In this document: piece by piece, positions 20,642-29,222 of the stretch
Numbering within the stretch: position 1 is the stretch's first letter
Layout: each line of letters begins with the position of its first letter
The notes under the pieces: model-generated
What the model saw: only the letters and a program-made list of their open reading frames with translations
What the model was told of the DNA's origin: nothing
Database searches by the model: none
Position numbers and translations under genes: made by a program
Assembly (NCBI GenBank): GCA_963698255.1
Contig: CAVOQD010000015.1
Location: 124,001-188,000, forward strand
Source: JAWKOK01 sp963698255
Lineage (GTDB): Bacteria > Chloroflexota > Anaerolineae > Caldilineales > Caldilineaceae
Direction: 5' to 3'
DNA: 64,000 bases

Positions 20642-21550
20642 ATGGAACAGACTCGATTTCTCGATCTTGACTGTATTGCACTGCGCAATGCCAGTCTGGA
20701 ACTGCTCGTCACCGTGTCGGTGGGGCCGCGCATCATTCGCCTGAGCCTGCTCGGTGAGGAGAACATCCTGGCCGAACTGCCCCATGTGAAACTCGACTGC
20801 CCCGGCACGGATGAGAAGTTTATCGCCTACGGCGGTCATCGCTTCTGGCATGCACCGCAAGCGACGGCGCGCACGCAACTGCCCGACAACCAGCCGCTCA
20901 CGGCAGAAGCTCTCCCCTCCGGCGTGCGTCTCATTCAAGCGACCGAGCGCCAGACCGGCATGCAGAAGACGTTGGAGGTTTCCTTGCCCGACGACAGCCC
21001 CACCGTGGTGGTCGATCACATCCTGACCAACCACGGGCTGTGGCCGGTGGAGACGGCGCCGTGGGGCATCACCGAACTGCGCGACGGCGGTGTCGCCATC
21101 TGCCCGCAGACCGACCAGCTTGACGACGTCGATGGCGTCCAGCCCAATCGCAGCGTCGCGCTCTGGCCCTTCACCCGCTTCGACAGCCCGCAAATTCGCT
21201 GGGGAGATCGCTTCATCTTCGTCACTGCCGACATGAATGATGACATGACGGGGTCAATGCTCAAATTCGGCTTCCCCAACCCGGTCGGCTGGCTGGCCTA
21301 CCATGTTGATGATACGCTCTTCGTCAAGCGAGCCGACTATGATCCGGCCGCGACCTATTTTGACCGAGGCAGTTCCAGCCAGATCTTCTGTATGCCCGAG
21401 TTTATCGAACTGGAGACCATGGGGCCGCGTACAACGTTAAATCCCGGCGAGTCGGTCTCTCATCGTGAGATCTGGACGTTACATCCCAATATTTCTTTCC
21501 AACCCAGCGAGGATGAGGCAGCCGCGCTGGTGCAGAAACTCAACCTGTGA
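20642..21550 (+). CDS. Aldose-epimerase-like beta-sandwich protein (DUF4380-like)
   Basis: 302 aa, no signal peptide. The all-beta pattern with VTVSVGPRIIRLSLLGEENIL near the N-terminus, YGGHRFWHAPQ, and a late TLNPGESVSHREIWTL strand resembles DUF4380 / galactose mutarotase superfamily proteins. Start 20642 follows AGGAA. It ends 8 nt before the second UroD-family gene, so the two are probably co-translated. Likely role: sugar anomer binding or epimerisation in the cytoplasm; the activity is unproven. Confidence 0.7.
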   Translation: MEQTRFLDLDCIALRNASLELLVTVSVGPRIIRLSLLGEENILAELPHVKLDCPGTDEKFIAYGGHRFWHAPQATARTQLPDNQPLTAEALPSGVRLIQATERQTGMQKTLEVSLPDDSPTVVVDHILTNHGLWPVETAPWGITELRDGGVAICPQTDQLDDVDGVQPNRSVALWPFTRFDSPQIRWGDRFIFVTADMNDDMTGSMLKFGFPNPVGWLAYHVDDTLFVKRADYDPAATYFDRGSSSQIFCMPEFIELETMGPRTTLNPGESVSHREIWTLHPNISFQPSEDEAAALVQKLNL

Positions 21551-21558
21551 GGAATCGC

Positions 21559-22572
21559 ATGAACCCAACTGAACGATTGAGCGCAAGGCTTGCCGGCGAA
21601 CCTGTGGATCGCCCGCCCAATTTCGATATCTTCATGACCTTCGCTGCCCGGCGCACGGGCAAGCCGCTGCAGCGAGTACTACCTCGATCACCGTGTGTTG
21701 GTCGACGCCAACCTGTACATGATCGACAATTTCGACATCGACATCGCTCAGGCCATCTCCGACCCGTACCGCGAGACCGCTGACTTTGGCGCCGAGGTCG
21801 AGTTTCCCGAGAACGACATGCCCTTGAGCCTGACACCGTTGATCCAGGAACCGGAAGACATCGGCAAGATCGTCATGCCCAGCCCCTACACCGGCAAGCG
21901 CATGAGCGACCGCCTGGAGGCGATCCGCCTCTTCCGCGAACGGGTGGGCGGCGAGGTGCCGATCATGGGTTGGGTGGAGGGGGCGCTGGCCGAAGCCACC
22001 GATCTGCGCAACATCAACAACATCATGCTCGACGTCGCCCTCCAGCCGGAGTTTGTTGAGGAGACTCTGCGAGATCTGCGTCGAGGTCGCCATCGCATTT
22101 GCCAAGGCCCAGGTCGAAGCCGGGGCCGACATCATCGGCCTGGGCGACGCCGTCGGCTCGCTGGTCAGTCCGCAAATGTATCGCCGCTTTGCCCTGCCCT
22201 ACGAGAAGCGCATCTTCGACGCCGTCCACGAGATGGGCGCGCTGGCCCGCCTGCACATCTGCGGCGACACCAACAACATCGTCGACGCCATGGTCGAGAC
22301 CGGCGCCGACATCATCGACCTCGATTACATGGTCGACATGGAGGCGGCGGTGGCGAACTATGGCGATCGGGTCTCTTTCTGCGGGAACTTTGATCCGTCG
22401 TCGGTCATGCTGCGACGGCACGCCCGAAGACGTCTACGCTGCCGCCACCCACTGCATGGAGATCGGCGGTTCACGCGCGATCAGCGGCGCAGGCTGCGAG
22501 ATCCCTATGTGGACGCGCGACGAGAACCTGCATGCGCAGTCCCAGGCGCTGGTTGATTTCGGTCGTCGATAG
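21559..22572 (+). CDS. UroD-family protein 2, MtaA/MtbA-like with complete zinc triad (three +1 frameshifts)
   Basis: Corrected protein of about 337 aa starting MNPTERLSARLAGEPVDRPP. Extra bases near 21673, 22073 and 22411 break it; the span is a multiple of three, as expected for three gains. Unlike the other two paralogues it keeps LHICGDTNN (His and Cys) and a third Cys in SGAGCEIPMWTRDENL, the zinc-binding, thiol-activating triad of methylcobamide:thiol methyltransferases. It could transfer a methyl group between a corrinoid protein and a thiol, for example during use of O-methylated sugars; no corrinoid protein gene lies nearby. Confidence 0.85.
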
Positions 22573-22597
22573 GCGATGATTTTGGCGAGAGAATGAG

Positions 22598-22665
22598 GAT
22601 TTTGTCACAAACTTCATTTTCATCCCTCGGGGTGTATCCTATTCATGAAGTCTGTGACAAAAATC
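22598..22665. repeat. Long hairpin between two UroD-family genes
   Basis: 22598-22617 and 22645-22665 pair over about 18 bp with one mismatch (TTTTGTCACA, ACTTCAT against ATGAAGT, TGTGACAAAA). The words differ from the other hairpins. It ends 32 nt before the start of the third UroD-family gene. Confidence 0.7.
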
Positions 22666-22697
22666 GCTTCCAATCACACAACCCGGGACGGATCACA

Positions 22698-23745
22698 ATG
22701 ACAGAAACCCTCTGGACAAAACCGCCTCAGCGCCGCGATCCGGCGAATTTTGACAACCTGCTTGCCGTGTTGCAGCGGCAGGTTCCGTCGCGGCCCAACC
22801 TTGTTCGAGTTCATCCTCAATGAAGACCTCTACCGACAGGTCGTTCCAGGCCCAGAACCGACGGATCCGGCCTCGAGCCTGCGACGGGTGATCCGAGCCT
22901 ATCATGCCTTAGGCTATGAACATGCCACCATGCAGGCGCCGGGGTTCACCTTCCAAACCGGCGTTGAGCGACGCAAGGGCCACACGGTGTCACAAAACGA
23001 GGGCGCGCTCATCCACAACCGACAGGACTTCAATCGCTTTGAATGGCCTGACCCGGACGCAGCAAACTACGCCATCCTCGATGATGTGGCTGATGATCTG
23101 CCCGAAGGCATGAAACTGATTGCGTTCTCCAACAACGGCGTGCTGGAAAACACGATCAATCTACTGGGCTATGAGTCGCTCTGCTATCTGCTGGTCGACG
23201 ATCCGCAGTTGCTGGAAGATGTCTTTGCCGAGGTTGGCTCACGCCTGCTGCGCTATTACCAGCGCATCCTCCCTTACGATATTGTCGGCGCGATCGTCGC
23301 CAACGATGACTGGGGCTTCAACACCAACTCGCTGCTCGCACCCAGGGACATGCGCCGTTTGATCTTCCCCTGGTACCGTCAGATCGTCGAAGCGGCTCAC
23401 CAGGCAGGCAAGCCTGTCGTGCTTCATTCATGCGGCTACTTCGAACACATCATCAATGATATTGTCGACATCGGTTTTGACGGTCGTCACTCGTACGAAG
23501 ACAACATCCTGCCGGTGGAGGACGCCTATGAGCGATATCACGGGCGCATCGCCATCATGGGCGGGCTGGACGTCGATTTCATCTGCCGCAGCCAGCCGCG
23601 GGAGGTCTATAGCCGTGCGCACGCCATGCTGGAGCGCTGCGCCGATCGCGGCGGCTACGCGCTAGGCACGGGCAACAGCGTGCCGTCCTATGTGCCACTG
23701 CCCAACTACTTCGCCATGATACAGGTGGTTTGGGATTCACGCTAA
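22698..23745 (+). CDS. UroD-family protein 3 (one +1 frameshift)
   Basis: Corrected protein of about 348 aa, starting MTETLWTKPPQRRDPANFD; an extra A near 22798 separates VPSRP from TLFEFILNEDLYRQ. The barrel carries LHSCGYFEHIINDIV, keeping the H-x-C pair, but the third ligand region reads LGTGNSVPSYVPLPNY without cysteine. It is therefore intermediate between the triad-bearing paralogue just upstream and the degenerate one at 6596-7727. It may use the barrel for another small-molecule reaction; I cannot name it. Confidence 0.85.
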
Positions 23746-23800
23746 GGGTTCGTCTAGAAACAAGTTCCCGTTTTCGAGCATGACCTACGGTTGGCGTCAT

Positions 23801-23871
23801 GTAGGGTGGAATGCCATTCTGGAACCTACACGTCGCCTGGCGTGGGCCAGTATTCTTCTGAAGCACCCTAC
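23801..23871. repeat. Short-arm inverted repeat before the GH127-like gene
   Basis: GTAGGGTG (23801-23808) pairs with CACCCTAC (23864-23871), ending 25 nt before the start codon at 23896. The rest of this 150-nt gap shows nothing I recognise. Confidence 0.4.
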
Positions 23872-23895
23872 CTAATTTCAACCTTGGAGGCAAAC

Positions 23896-25830
23896 ATGAA
23901 CAATCCGATACAACCACAATTCCGCCCGCTGCGATTTGGCGAAGTTCGACCCCGTGGCTGGATTCTTGAACAGATGCATCGCGACCTTAATGGCGGTTTC
24001 GCCGGCCATCTAGACGAACTGACCGAACACGCTTCCAACGATCTCTTCAAGGATCGAGTCAGCGCCGGCGACTTCCAACTCCAGTGGTGGGACAGCGAGA
24101 CCAGGGGCAACTGGCTGATCGGCCTGACGCAGATGGCCTATCTTGCCAATCATGCTCGAGGCAAGGCCATCGTTGACCAGGCGCTGGCCGATCTCAAGGC
24201 CACCCAGGATCCGGATGGCTATATCGGCATCTATGACCGCGAGACGCGTTTCAGCCACAAGCGGGGAGAGAACGGAGAACTGTGGAGCCAGAGCCGGGCA
24301 ATGCTGGCGCTACTCTCCTACTACGAGTTGACGGGCGACGAGGACTATCTGCGCGCGGTGGAACGGGCGGCCAAGTTGACCATGAGCCAATATGGTCCCG
24401 ATCAGCCATACTTTTTGGTCAACCAGGTCAGCATTCTCACCGGGCTGACCCACGGCCTGATGTACGTAGACGTGATGGAGTGGCTGTACATTATCACCGG
24501 TGATGAAGCCTATCGAGAATTTGGTGTCTGGCTCTATCAGGATTTCTGCAACGCACCCGGGTTTTTCAATAACGATGATCTCAAGCTCGAACATCTGGCC
24601 AACCACATGCTGCCCATGCGAGGGCACGCCGCACACCCGGCCGAGCATCTTCGTGTGCTGGTCTGGGCATCGGTCATGTCTGGTGACGAGACCATGGAGT
24701 CGGGCGTCGGCAACGCCTTTGCGAAACTGGTGCGCTACCTAACGCCCAGTGGAGCGCTCATCGGCGATGAGGACATTCACGGCTTGCCCATGCCCGACGT
24801 CGGCTACGAATATTGTGTGATCTTCGAGCTGATGAACAGCGTGTTGAGCGCGGCCGAGAAGTTCGGCAAACCGGGCTTCGCCGACTGGGCAGAGAATCTG
24901 GCCTTCAATGCCGCTCAGGGCGCGCGCCTGCCCGACGGTACGGCCGTCTGTTATGTCTCGACCGAAAACCGGATGAAAGCTCTGGCCTCGACCCTTGACG
25001 CCTACAGCGCCGATCGTTACCAGTTTGATCCGACCTTGAAGGGACTGTGGCGAGGTGAGCCGAAATACCACTGGCAGCAGGCTGGACGCCACAAGTACTC
25101 GCCCACCCACGAGGATGTAGCCGTCTGCTGCAATCCTAACGCCGTACGGCTCATGCCCCACTTCGTCAGCCGCATGTGGATGCGCACGGTCGATGGCCAA
25201 GGATTGGCCGTGGTTCTCTACGGCCCGTCCAGCGTTTCGACGACGATAAACGATGTGGCCGTGACCGTAGAAATGCGCACCGACTATCCCTTCACCGAAA
25301 GCGTGGAGTTGACCATACATCCTGACCGAACGGTCGAGTTTGATCTCTACCTGCGCAAGCCCGCGTGGGCGACCAATGTGCAAGTCATATCCGAAGGCGC
25401 CAATTTACGCGCAGATGCAGGCTATCTGGTTCTACGCAAAGCGTGGCAAGAAGGCGACGAGGTATCCGTTTCCTTCATTGCATCCACGCATATCGTTGAG
25501 AACGCCAATGGCGAATATACGGTACGTCGTGGACCGCTGCAATACGCCATGCCCATTGGCCATCATATAAAGCCAATCAAAGATTACCCGCTGCCCGATT
25601 TCCACGACTACGATATCGTCCCACGGGATGTAGCGGAGGCCTACCAGGTTCCTCTGCTATCCGAAGCCGAGGATGGGCATGGATGTACTTTCGAGCGGGT
25701 CGCTGAAGCCGGCGACCGGCCCTGGGATCAGCCCCCGGTGCGCATCCGCTTGGGCGACCATGAACTCGTGCCCTTGGGTTGTACGGTGCTCCGACGTAGC
25801 ACGCTGCCCATCGTTCCGCCGATGCAGTAG
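23896..25830 (+). CDS. GH127-type glycosidase (beta-L-arabinofuranosidase-like, former DUF1680)
   Basis: About 644 aa, no signal peptide, so probably cytoplasmic. The (alpha/alpha)6-barrel part shows LKATQDPDGYIGIYDRE, a Glu-x-Cys at residues 305-307 (GYEYC), Cys352 in CYVSTEN and the Cys-Cys pair at 411-412 (EDVAVCCNPN), the zinc/thiolate site expected of GH127, where cysteine is the nucleophile. Beta-sandwich domains follow. The in-frame start 35 codons upstream lies in the inverted-repeat region; MNNPIQPQF after TTGGAGGC is preferred. It would hydrolyse an imported arabinose-containing oligosaccharide, linking the transporter cluster to plant or algal glycans. Confidence 0.87.
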   Translation: MNNPIQPQFRPLRFGEVRPRGWILEQMHRDLNGGFAGHLDELTEHASNDLFKDRVSAGDFQLQWWDSETRGNWLIGLTQMAYLANHARGKAIVDQALADLKATQDPDGYIGIYDRETRFSHKRGENGELWSQSRAMLALLSYYELTGDEDYLRAVERAAKLTMSQYGPDQPYFLVNQVSILTGLTHGLMYVDVMEWLYIITGDEAYREFGVWLYQDFCNAPGFFNNDDLKLEHLANHMLPMRGHAAHPAEHLRVLVWASVMSGDETMESGVGNAFAKLVRYLTPSGALIGDEDIHGLPMPDVGYEYCVIFELMNSVLSAAEKFGKPGFADWAENLAFNAAQGARLPDGTAVCYVSTENRMKALASTLDAYSADRYQFDPTLKGLWRGEPKYHWQQAGRHKYSPTHEDVAVCCNPNAVRLMPHFVSRMWMRTVDGQGLAVVLYGPSSVSTTINDVAVTVEMRTDYPFTESVELTIHPDRTVEFDLYLRKPAWATNVQVISEGANLRADAGYLVLRKAWQEGDEVSVSFIASTHIVENANGEYTVRRGPLQYAMPIGHHIKPIKDYPLPDFHDYDIVPRDVAEAYQVPLLSEAEDGHGCTFERVAEAGDRPWDQPPVRIRLGDHELVPLGCTVLRRSTLPIVPPMQ

Positions 25831-25853
25831 AGTCTGTTCTCACACCACAGCAC

Positions 25854-26549
25854 TCAGTTCGTCGTCGCTGCGTTCATGGTCTTAATGGCCGCACCGAACA
25901 TTTCCTCGTCCAGACTATCACCGCCGCCATCCAGAGTAAGGTGTTGCGTGTTCATGCCATAGGATTGGAACGCTTCGACAGTGTCGAATTGCAGCCACTT
26001 AAACGTACGTTGGCGAATGTGCTGGTTGTCGATACAAACAACGGTCGTGGCCGGCAGGGACTGTTCGTCCTTCAGGTAGTAGCCTTCGAGGATGTACGGC
26101 TCGAAGATAACCGCCAGCGCGTACGGATCATCCCTGCGCACCATGGCTGCGGCCAGGGCAACGCAGGAGCCGTGCTGGAATCCGCTCAATACGACTCGTT
26201 CGGCCGGTAACTGGAAGCGAGCCATGACCTGATCGGTGAGAGCGTTGACATAGCAGCCGGCGCAGGTCAACACCGCGCCCATGGCTTCGGCATTGGCGGC
26301 AAAGCTCTCGGGCGAACTGGCATCCTGCATGGGAAAGGTGAACCAATAGCGCCTGGTGTCATTCGCATAGTGAGATCCCTGATGCATCAGCGGTGAGCCG
26401 CCGATGACACCGTCGCCCGCCCAGATGTAGGTGTTGGGTAGCTGCTCGATTAGATGGGGCAGAAACGGTGCAAACTCATCGGATGATGTGCCGGCCGAAT
26501 GAAAATAGAGGAAGGCGGCGTTGACCTGTTCAGGAATATGTTCGATCAT
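25854..26549 (-). CDS. Alpha/beta-hydrolase-like protein lacking the nucleophile serine
   Basis: 231 aa. The fold pattern resembles phospholipase/carboxylesterase-type hydrolases (AAFLYFHSAGTSSDEF near the N-terminus). At the nucleophile elbow, where the family has G-x-S-x-G, it reads VVLSGFQHGSCVAL, so Gln occupies the Ser position. A neighbouring Ser exists but is displaced. It may be a non-catalytic relative or use another residue. Start 26549 follows AGGAGC. It is divergent from the RdhA-like gene. Confidence 0.6.
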   Translation of the reverse strand: MIEHIPEQVNAAFLYFHSAGTSSDEFAPFLPHLIEQLPNTYIWAGDGVIGGSPLMHQGSHYANDTRRYWFTFPMQDASSPESFAANAEAMGAVLTCAGCYVNALTDQVMARFQLPAERVVLSGFQHGSCVALAAAMVRRDDPYALAVIFEPYILEGYYLKDEQSLPATTVVCIDNQHIRQRTFKWLQFDTVEAFQSYGMNTQHLTLDGGGDSLDEEMFGAAIKTMNAATTN

Positions 26550-26698
26550 CGATAGCTGCTCCTTTCAGGAGGGTGCTCTGGCGCCACATCGGAACCAGTG
26601 TCACAGCGGTGGCAAATTCAGGGAATCGCTGGAACACTTGTTCTGAATGGTACCGTGTAAAGGCTGGAACTGCAACATGCGTGAACAGGTCACTTGTG

Positions 26699-26802
26699 CT
26701 GTAGGGCCGTGGGGTGGTAGGGTTGTGGGGCTGTCGGGATCTGGGTAAGCGTGTGACTGATCATCGCTCCCCCCACTTCCCCACAACCCAACTGCCCTAC
26801 AG
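26699..26802. repeat. Long imperfect hairpin, GTAGGG/GTGGGG word family
   Basis: CTGTAGGGC (26699-26707) pairs with GCCCTACAG (26794-26802), and inner G-rich words (GTGGGG, GTAGGG, TTGTGGGG) face C-rich words (CCCCAC, CCCACAACCC). It lies between divergent genes and ends 9 nt before the RdhA-like start codon; the AGGAGA ribosome site abuts its 3' arm. Confidence 0.7.
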
Positions 26803-26811
26803 GAGAAAAAC

Positions 26812-27990
26812 GTGCCCGACCAAACCCATACCCCGCGCCCAGACGACCAAGCCGCCGGCTTCGAGATCCTCGATGACTTCGAGCGCTTCAACCAGAAGGA
26901 CGATATCTTTCGCCGCTCCTGGTGGGATGAGCGGATTCGCAGCGACAAGGCCAAGCTCTTCTACGCCACCTATCGCGAGCCGCTCAAGACCTGGCGCAAG
27001 GCCGACGGTTTCACCCAGAAGGACTTTGCCCTGCGCAATGCGGCCTGGCACGTCAGCGATCTCTTCACCGAGTTGAAGGAAGACCAGGATCGGCGCGAGG
27101 GCTTCACCGACGAGTTTTCGCTCTACCGCGAGCCGTCCGCCAACAAGCTGGACGTGGGCACGCCTGAGGAGGCCGCAGCCGAGATCAAGCATGTGGGCGA
27201 GCAGTTCGGCGCCGATCTCATGGGCATCACCGGCCGCGACGAACGCTGGGACTACACCGAGAAGTTCAGCGATCTGAGCGCCACGTCCAAGCCCCAGGAA
27301 GTGCCCGCCGATCTGCCCCACGTCATCGTCATCGCCCAGTCCATGGACTACGATCTGATCCGCACCGTGCCGTCTGCGCTCAGCGGCGCGGCCACCGGTC
27401 TCGGCTATTCCCACGACGCCATGGTCCTGCTCTCCATCTCGCAGTACATCCGCAACCTGGGCTACAACGCCATCGCCAGCATGAACGACACGTCGCTGGC
27501 CATTCCCTACGCGGTCAAGGCCGGGCTGGGCGAATATGGGCGACACGGCCTGCTCATCACCGAGCCGTTCGGCCCGCGCGTGCGTCTGGGCAAGATCTAC
27601 ACCGACATGCCCCTGGCCCACGATCAGCCCATCAGCTTCGGCGTCAAGCAGTTCTGCGACGTCTGCCGTCGCTGCTCCGACGGCTGCCCGGTCAAGGCCA
27701 TCGCCTCGGGTCCGCCGACGGCCGAGGTCTTCAGCCAGTCCAACATCAAGGGCGTGCGCAAGTGGACCACCGACGCCGAGAAGTGCTTCAGCTACTGGGT
27801 GGCCCAGAACAGCGACTGCTCCATCTGCATCCGCGTCTGCCCCTACAACAAAGACTTCAGCAAGTGGCAGCACCGGCTGGGACGACGCCTGGCCGGCACC
27901 CGCCTGCGCAAGTTCATGCTCTGGCTCGATGTGAAGCTGGGCTATGGTCAACGTATGAAACCGAAACGTTGGTGGAAGAGCGAAAGCTGA
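26812..27990 (+). CDS. Reductive-dehalogenase-like cobalamin/Fe-S protein without Tat signal
   Basis: 392 aa, GTG start after AGGAGA. The C-terminal half has the RdhA/QueG-type corrinoid-binding region (MNDTSLAIPYAVKAGLGEYG, FGPRVRLGKIYTDMPL), then CDVCRRCSDGCP at 282-293 and CSICIRVCP at 336-344, ligands for two [4Fe-4S] clusters. Length and motif order fit reductive dehalogenase-like proteins rather than QueG, and there is no Tat leader, so it is cytoplasmic. No RdhB anchor is nearby. It is separated only by a hairpin from a core-MetE gene, suggesting a redox or corrinoid role with that enzyme. Organohalide respiration is not supported. Confidence 0.82.
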   Translation: MPDQTHTPRPDDQAAGFEILDDFERFNQKDDIFRRSWWDERIRSDKAKLFYATYREPLKTWRKADGFTQKDFALRNAAWHVSDLFTELKEDQDRREGFTDEFSLYREPSANKLDVGTPEEAAAEIKHVGEQFGADLMGITGRDERWDYTEKFSDLSATSKPQEVPADLPHVIVIAQSMDYDLIRTVPSALSGAATGLGYSHDAMVLLSISQYIRNLGYNAIASMNDTSLAIPYAVKAGLGEYGRHGLLITEPFGPRVRLGKIYTDMPLAHDQPISFGVKQFCDVCRRCSDGCPVKAIASGPPTAEVFSQSNIKGVRKWTTDAEKCFSYWVAQNSDCSICIRVCPYNKDFSKWQHRLGRRLAGTRLRKFMLWLDVKLGYGQRMKPKRWWKSES

Positions 27991-28086
27991 TAGACTGCGG
28001 ATTTGGCGGATTAGGCAGATAAGCGCGGATTTTTTTTCTGATAGGAATCCGCGGAAATCTGCCAAATTCGCCAAATCCGCGGTCTA
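27991..28086. repeat. Hairpin with 30-bp arms, GCGGATTTGG word family
   Basis: 27991-28020 pairs with 28057-28086 with three mismatches; an inner CGCGGATT/AATCCGCG pairing extends it. Arms contain the tandem words GCGGATTTG and GCGGATTAG. It starts one base after the RdhA-like stop and ends 24 nt before the core-MetE start. Confidence 0.85.
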
Positions 28087-28110
28087 TAAAAATCAGGAGA
28101 ATTCATCGAA

Positions 28111-29139
28111 ATGCAACCCAACCCACTACGCACCACCGTCATCGGCAGCTACCCTTTTCCGTCGTGGCTCGAATATTGCAGCGCCAACCTGGACGCCTTC
28201 GGCAGCGCCGAGATCGAGGAGATGGTCGAGGATGCGGTCATCGCCGCCGTCCACGACCAGGTGACGGCCGGGCTCGATGTGATCACCGACGGCGAGCAGA
28301 CCCGGCTCGACTTCAATCTGTCGTTCTACGGCTTCATCGACGGCATCGAGCACGAGCAGAAGTCGCCGCGGTATCTTCGGCCCGCCGGCCCACGACCAGC
28401 GCGGCAAGCACGCCATCGCCGGCGAACTGACCGCGCCCAATGGCCTCGGCGCAGTGGCCGAGTTCCAGCGCCTGCAACGGCTGGCTCCGGCAGGGCCCAC
28501 GCTCAAGGCCAGCATCCCCGGCCCCTACACGCTGAGCGGGCGCCTGCTGCCCAACGCCGACTACCCGGATCGCTACGCGGTCACCGAGGCGCTGCTGCCG
28601 ATCGTGCGCGAGAACTGGAGGATCTGGTCGCGGCCGGCTGCACCGAGATCACCGTCGACGAGCCGTCCATGAGCTGTTACGCCTATCGCGAAGACCCGGA
28701 ACGCTTCGTCGAGATCTTCAACCGCACCGTCGAGCCGGTGGTCGGCAAGTGCCGCCTCTCGACCCACCTCTGCTTCGGCAACTTCAAGGGCCGTGCCGTG
28801 GGCCTGCGCCGCTATGCGCCCATGTTCCCGGCCTTCCTCAATATGGCCGTCGACGAGATCCACGTCGAGATGGCCAGCCGCGAGTTCGCCGAGATCGAGA
28901 TCATCGAGATGATTGCGGCCGAGCGCGACGTGGCCGTGGGCATCATCGACGTCAAGAGCTACTACATCGAGACAGTCGATGATGTGGCCGAGCGCGTGCG
29001 TCTCTGTCTCCAATACGCCCCGCCCGAGCGCCTGGCCTTCGCCCCGGATTGCGGCCTCAGCCAGACGGCGCGCTGGGCGGCGAAACTGCAAGCTGCAGAA
29101 TATGGTGGCGGGGGTGAAGCGGGTGCGCGGAGAGATTGA
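28111..29139 (+). CDS. Core-MetE methionine synthase-like methyltransferase (two frameshifts)
   Basis: 343 aa, equivalent to the catalytic C-terminal domain of MetE without the N-terminal domain. It opens LRTTVIGSYPFPSWLEY. Zinc ligands are visible: His219 and Cys221 in THLCFGNFKG and Cys314 in APDCGLSQTARW. A base gained near 28373 and one lost near 28613 leave a wrong-frame stretch between them but restore the frame. Short MetE proteins are thought to take methyl groups from donors other than methyl-tetrahydrofolate polyglutamate. The neighbouring RdhA-like Fe-S protein may be connected with that donor. ATG 28111 follows AGGAGA. Confidence 0.85.
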   Translation: MQPNPLRTTVIGSYPFPSWLEYCSANLDAFGSAEIEEMVEDAVIAAVHDQVTAGLDVITDGEQTRLDFNLSFYGFIDGIEHEQKSPRYLRPAGPRPARQARHRRRTDRAQWPRRSGRVPAPATAGSGRAHAQGQHPRPLHAERAPAAQRRLPGSLRGHRGAAADRARELEDLVAAGCTEITVDEPSMSCYAYREDPERFVEIFNRTVEPVVGKCRLSTHLCFGNFKGRAVGLRRYAPMFPAFLNMAVDEIHVEMASREFAEIEIIEMIAAERDVAVGIIDVKSYYIETVDDVAERVRLCLQYAPPERLAFAPDCGLSQTARWAAKLQAAEYGGGGEAGARRD

Positions 29140-29186
29140 GGGGTAGGGAAATCGTCAATTGAAAACTGAACGTTGACCATCGACAA

Positions 29187-29216
29187 TTGACCATTTTCTC
29201 CGCCGCTCGTTACAAT
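29187..29216 (+). promoter_or_regulatory. Promoter with 6-nt or shorter leader before the GT-C gene
   Basis: TTGACC (29187-29192), 18-bp spacer, TACAAT (29211-29216). The ATG at 29223 lies 6 nt after the -10, so transcription would start at or next to the start codon, giving a leaderless message. The -35 box is part of a small AATTGAC-type inverted repeat that recurs near 57560-57600. Confidence 0.5.
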
Positions 29217-29222
29217 GACGAC

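Noticed and set aside
26812..27990. Organohalide-respiration dehalogenase
   Set aside because: No Tat signal, no RdhB membrane anchor and no dehalogenase regulators nearby; only a dehalogenase-like cytoplasmic protein is supported.
26797..28074. 425-codon open frame on the minus strand
   Set aside because: Antisense to the RdhA-like gene, whose Fe-S motifs are unmistakable.
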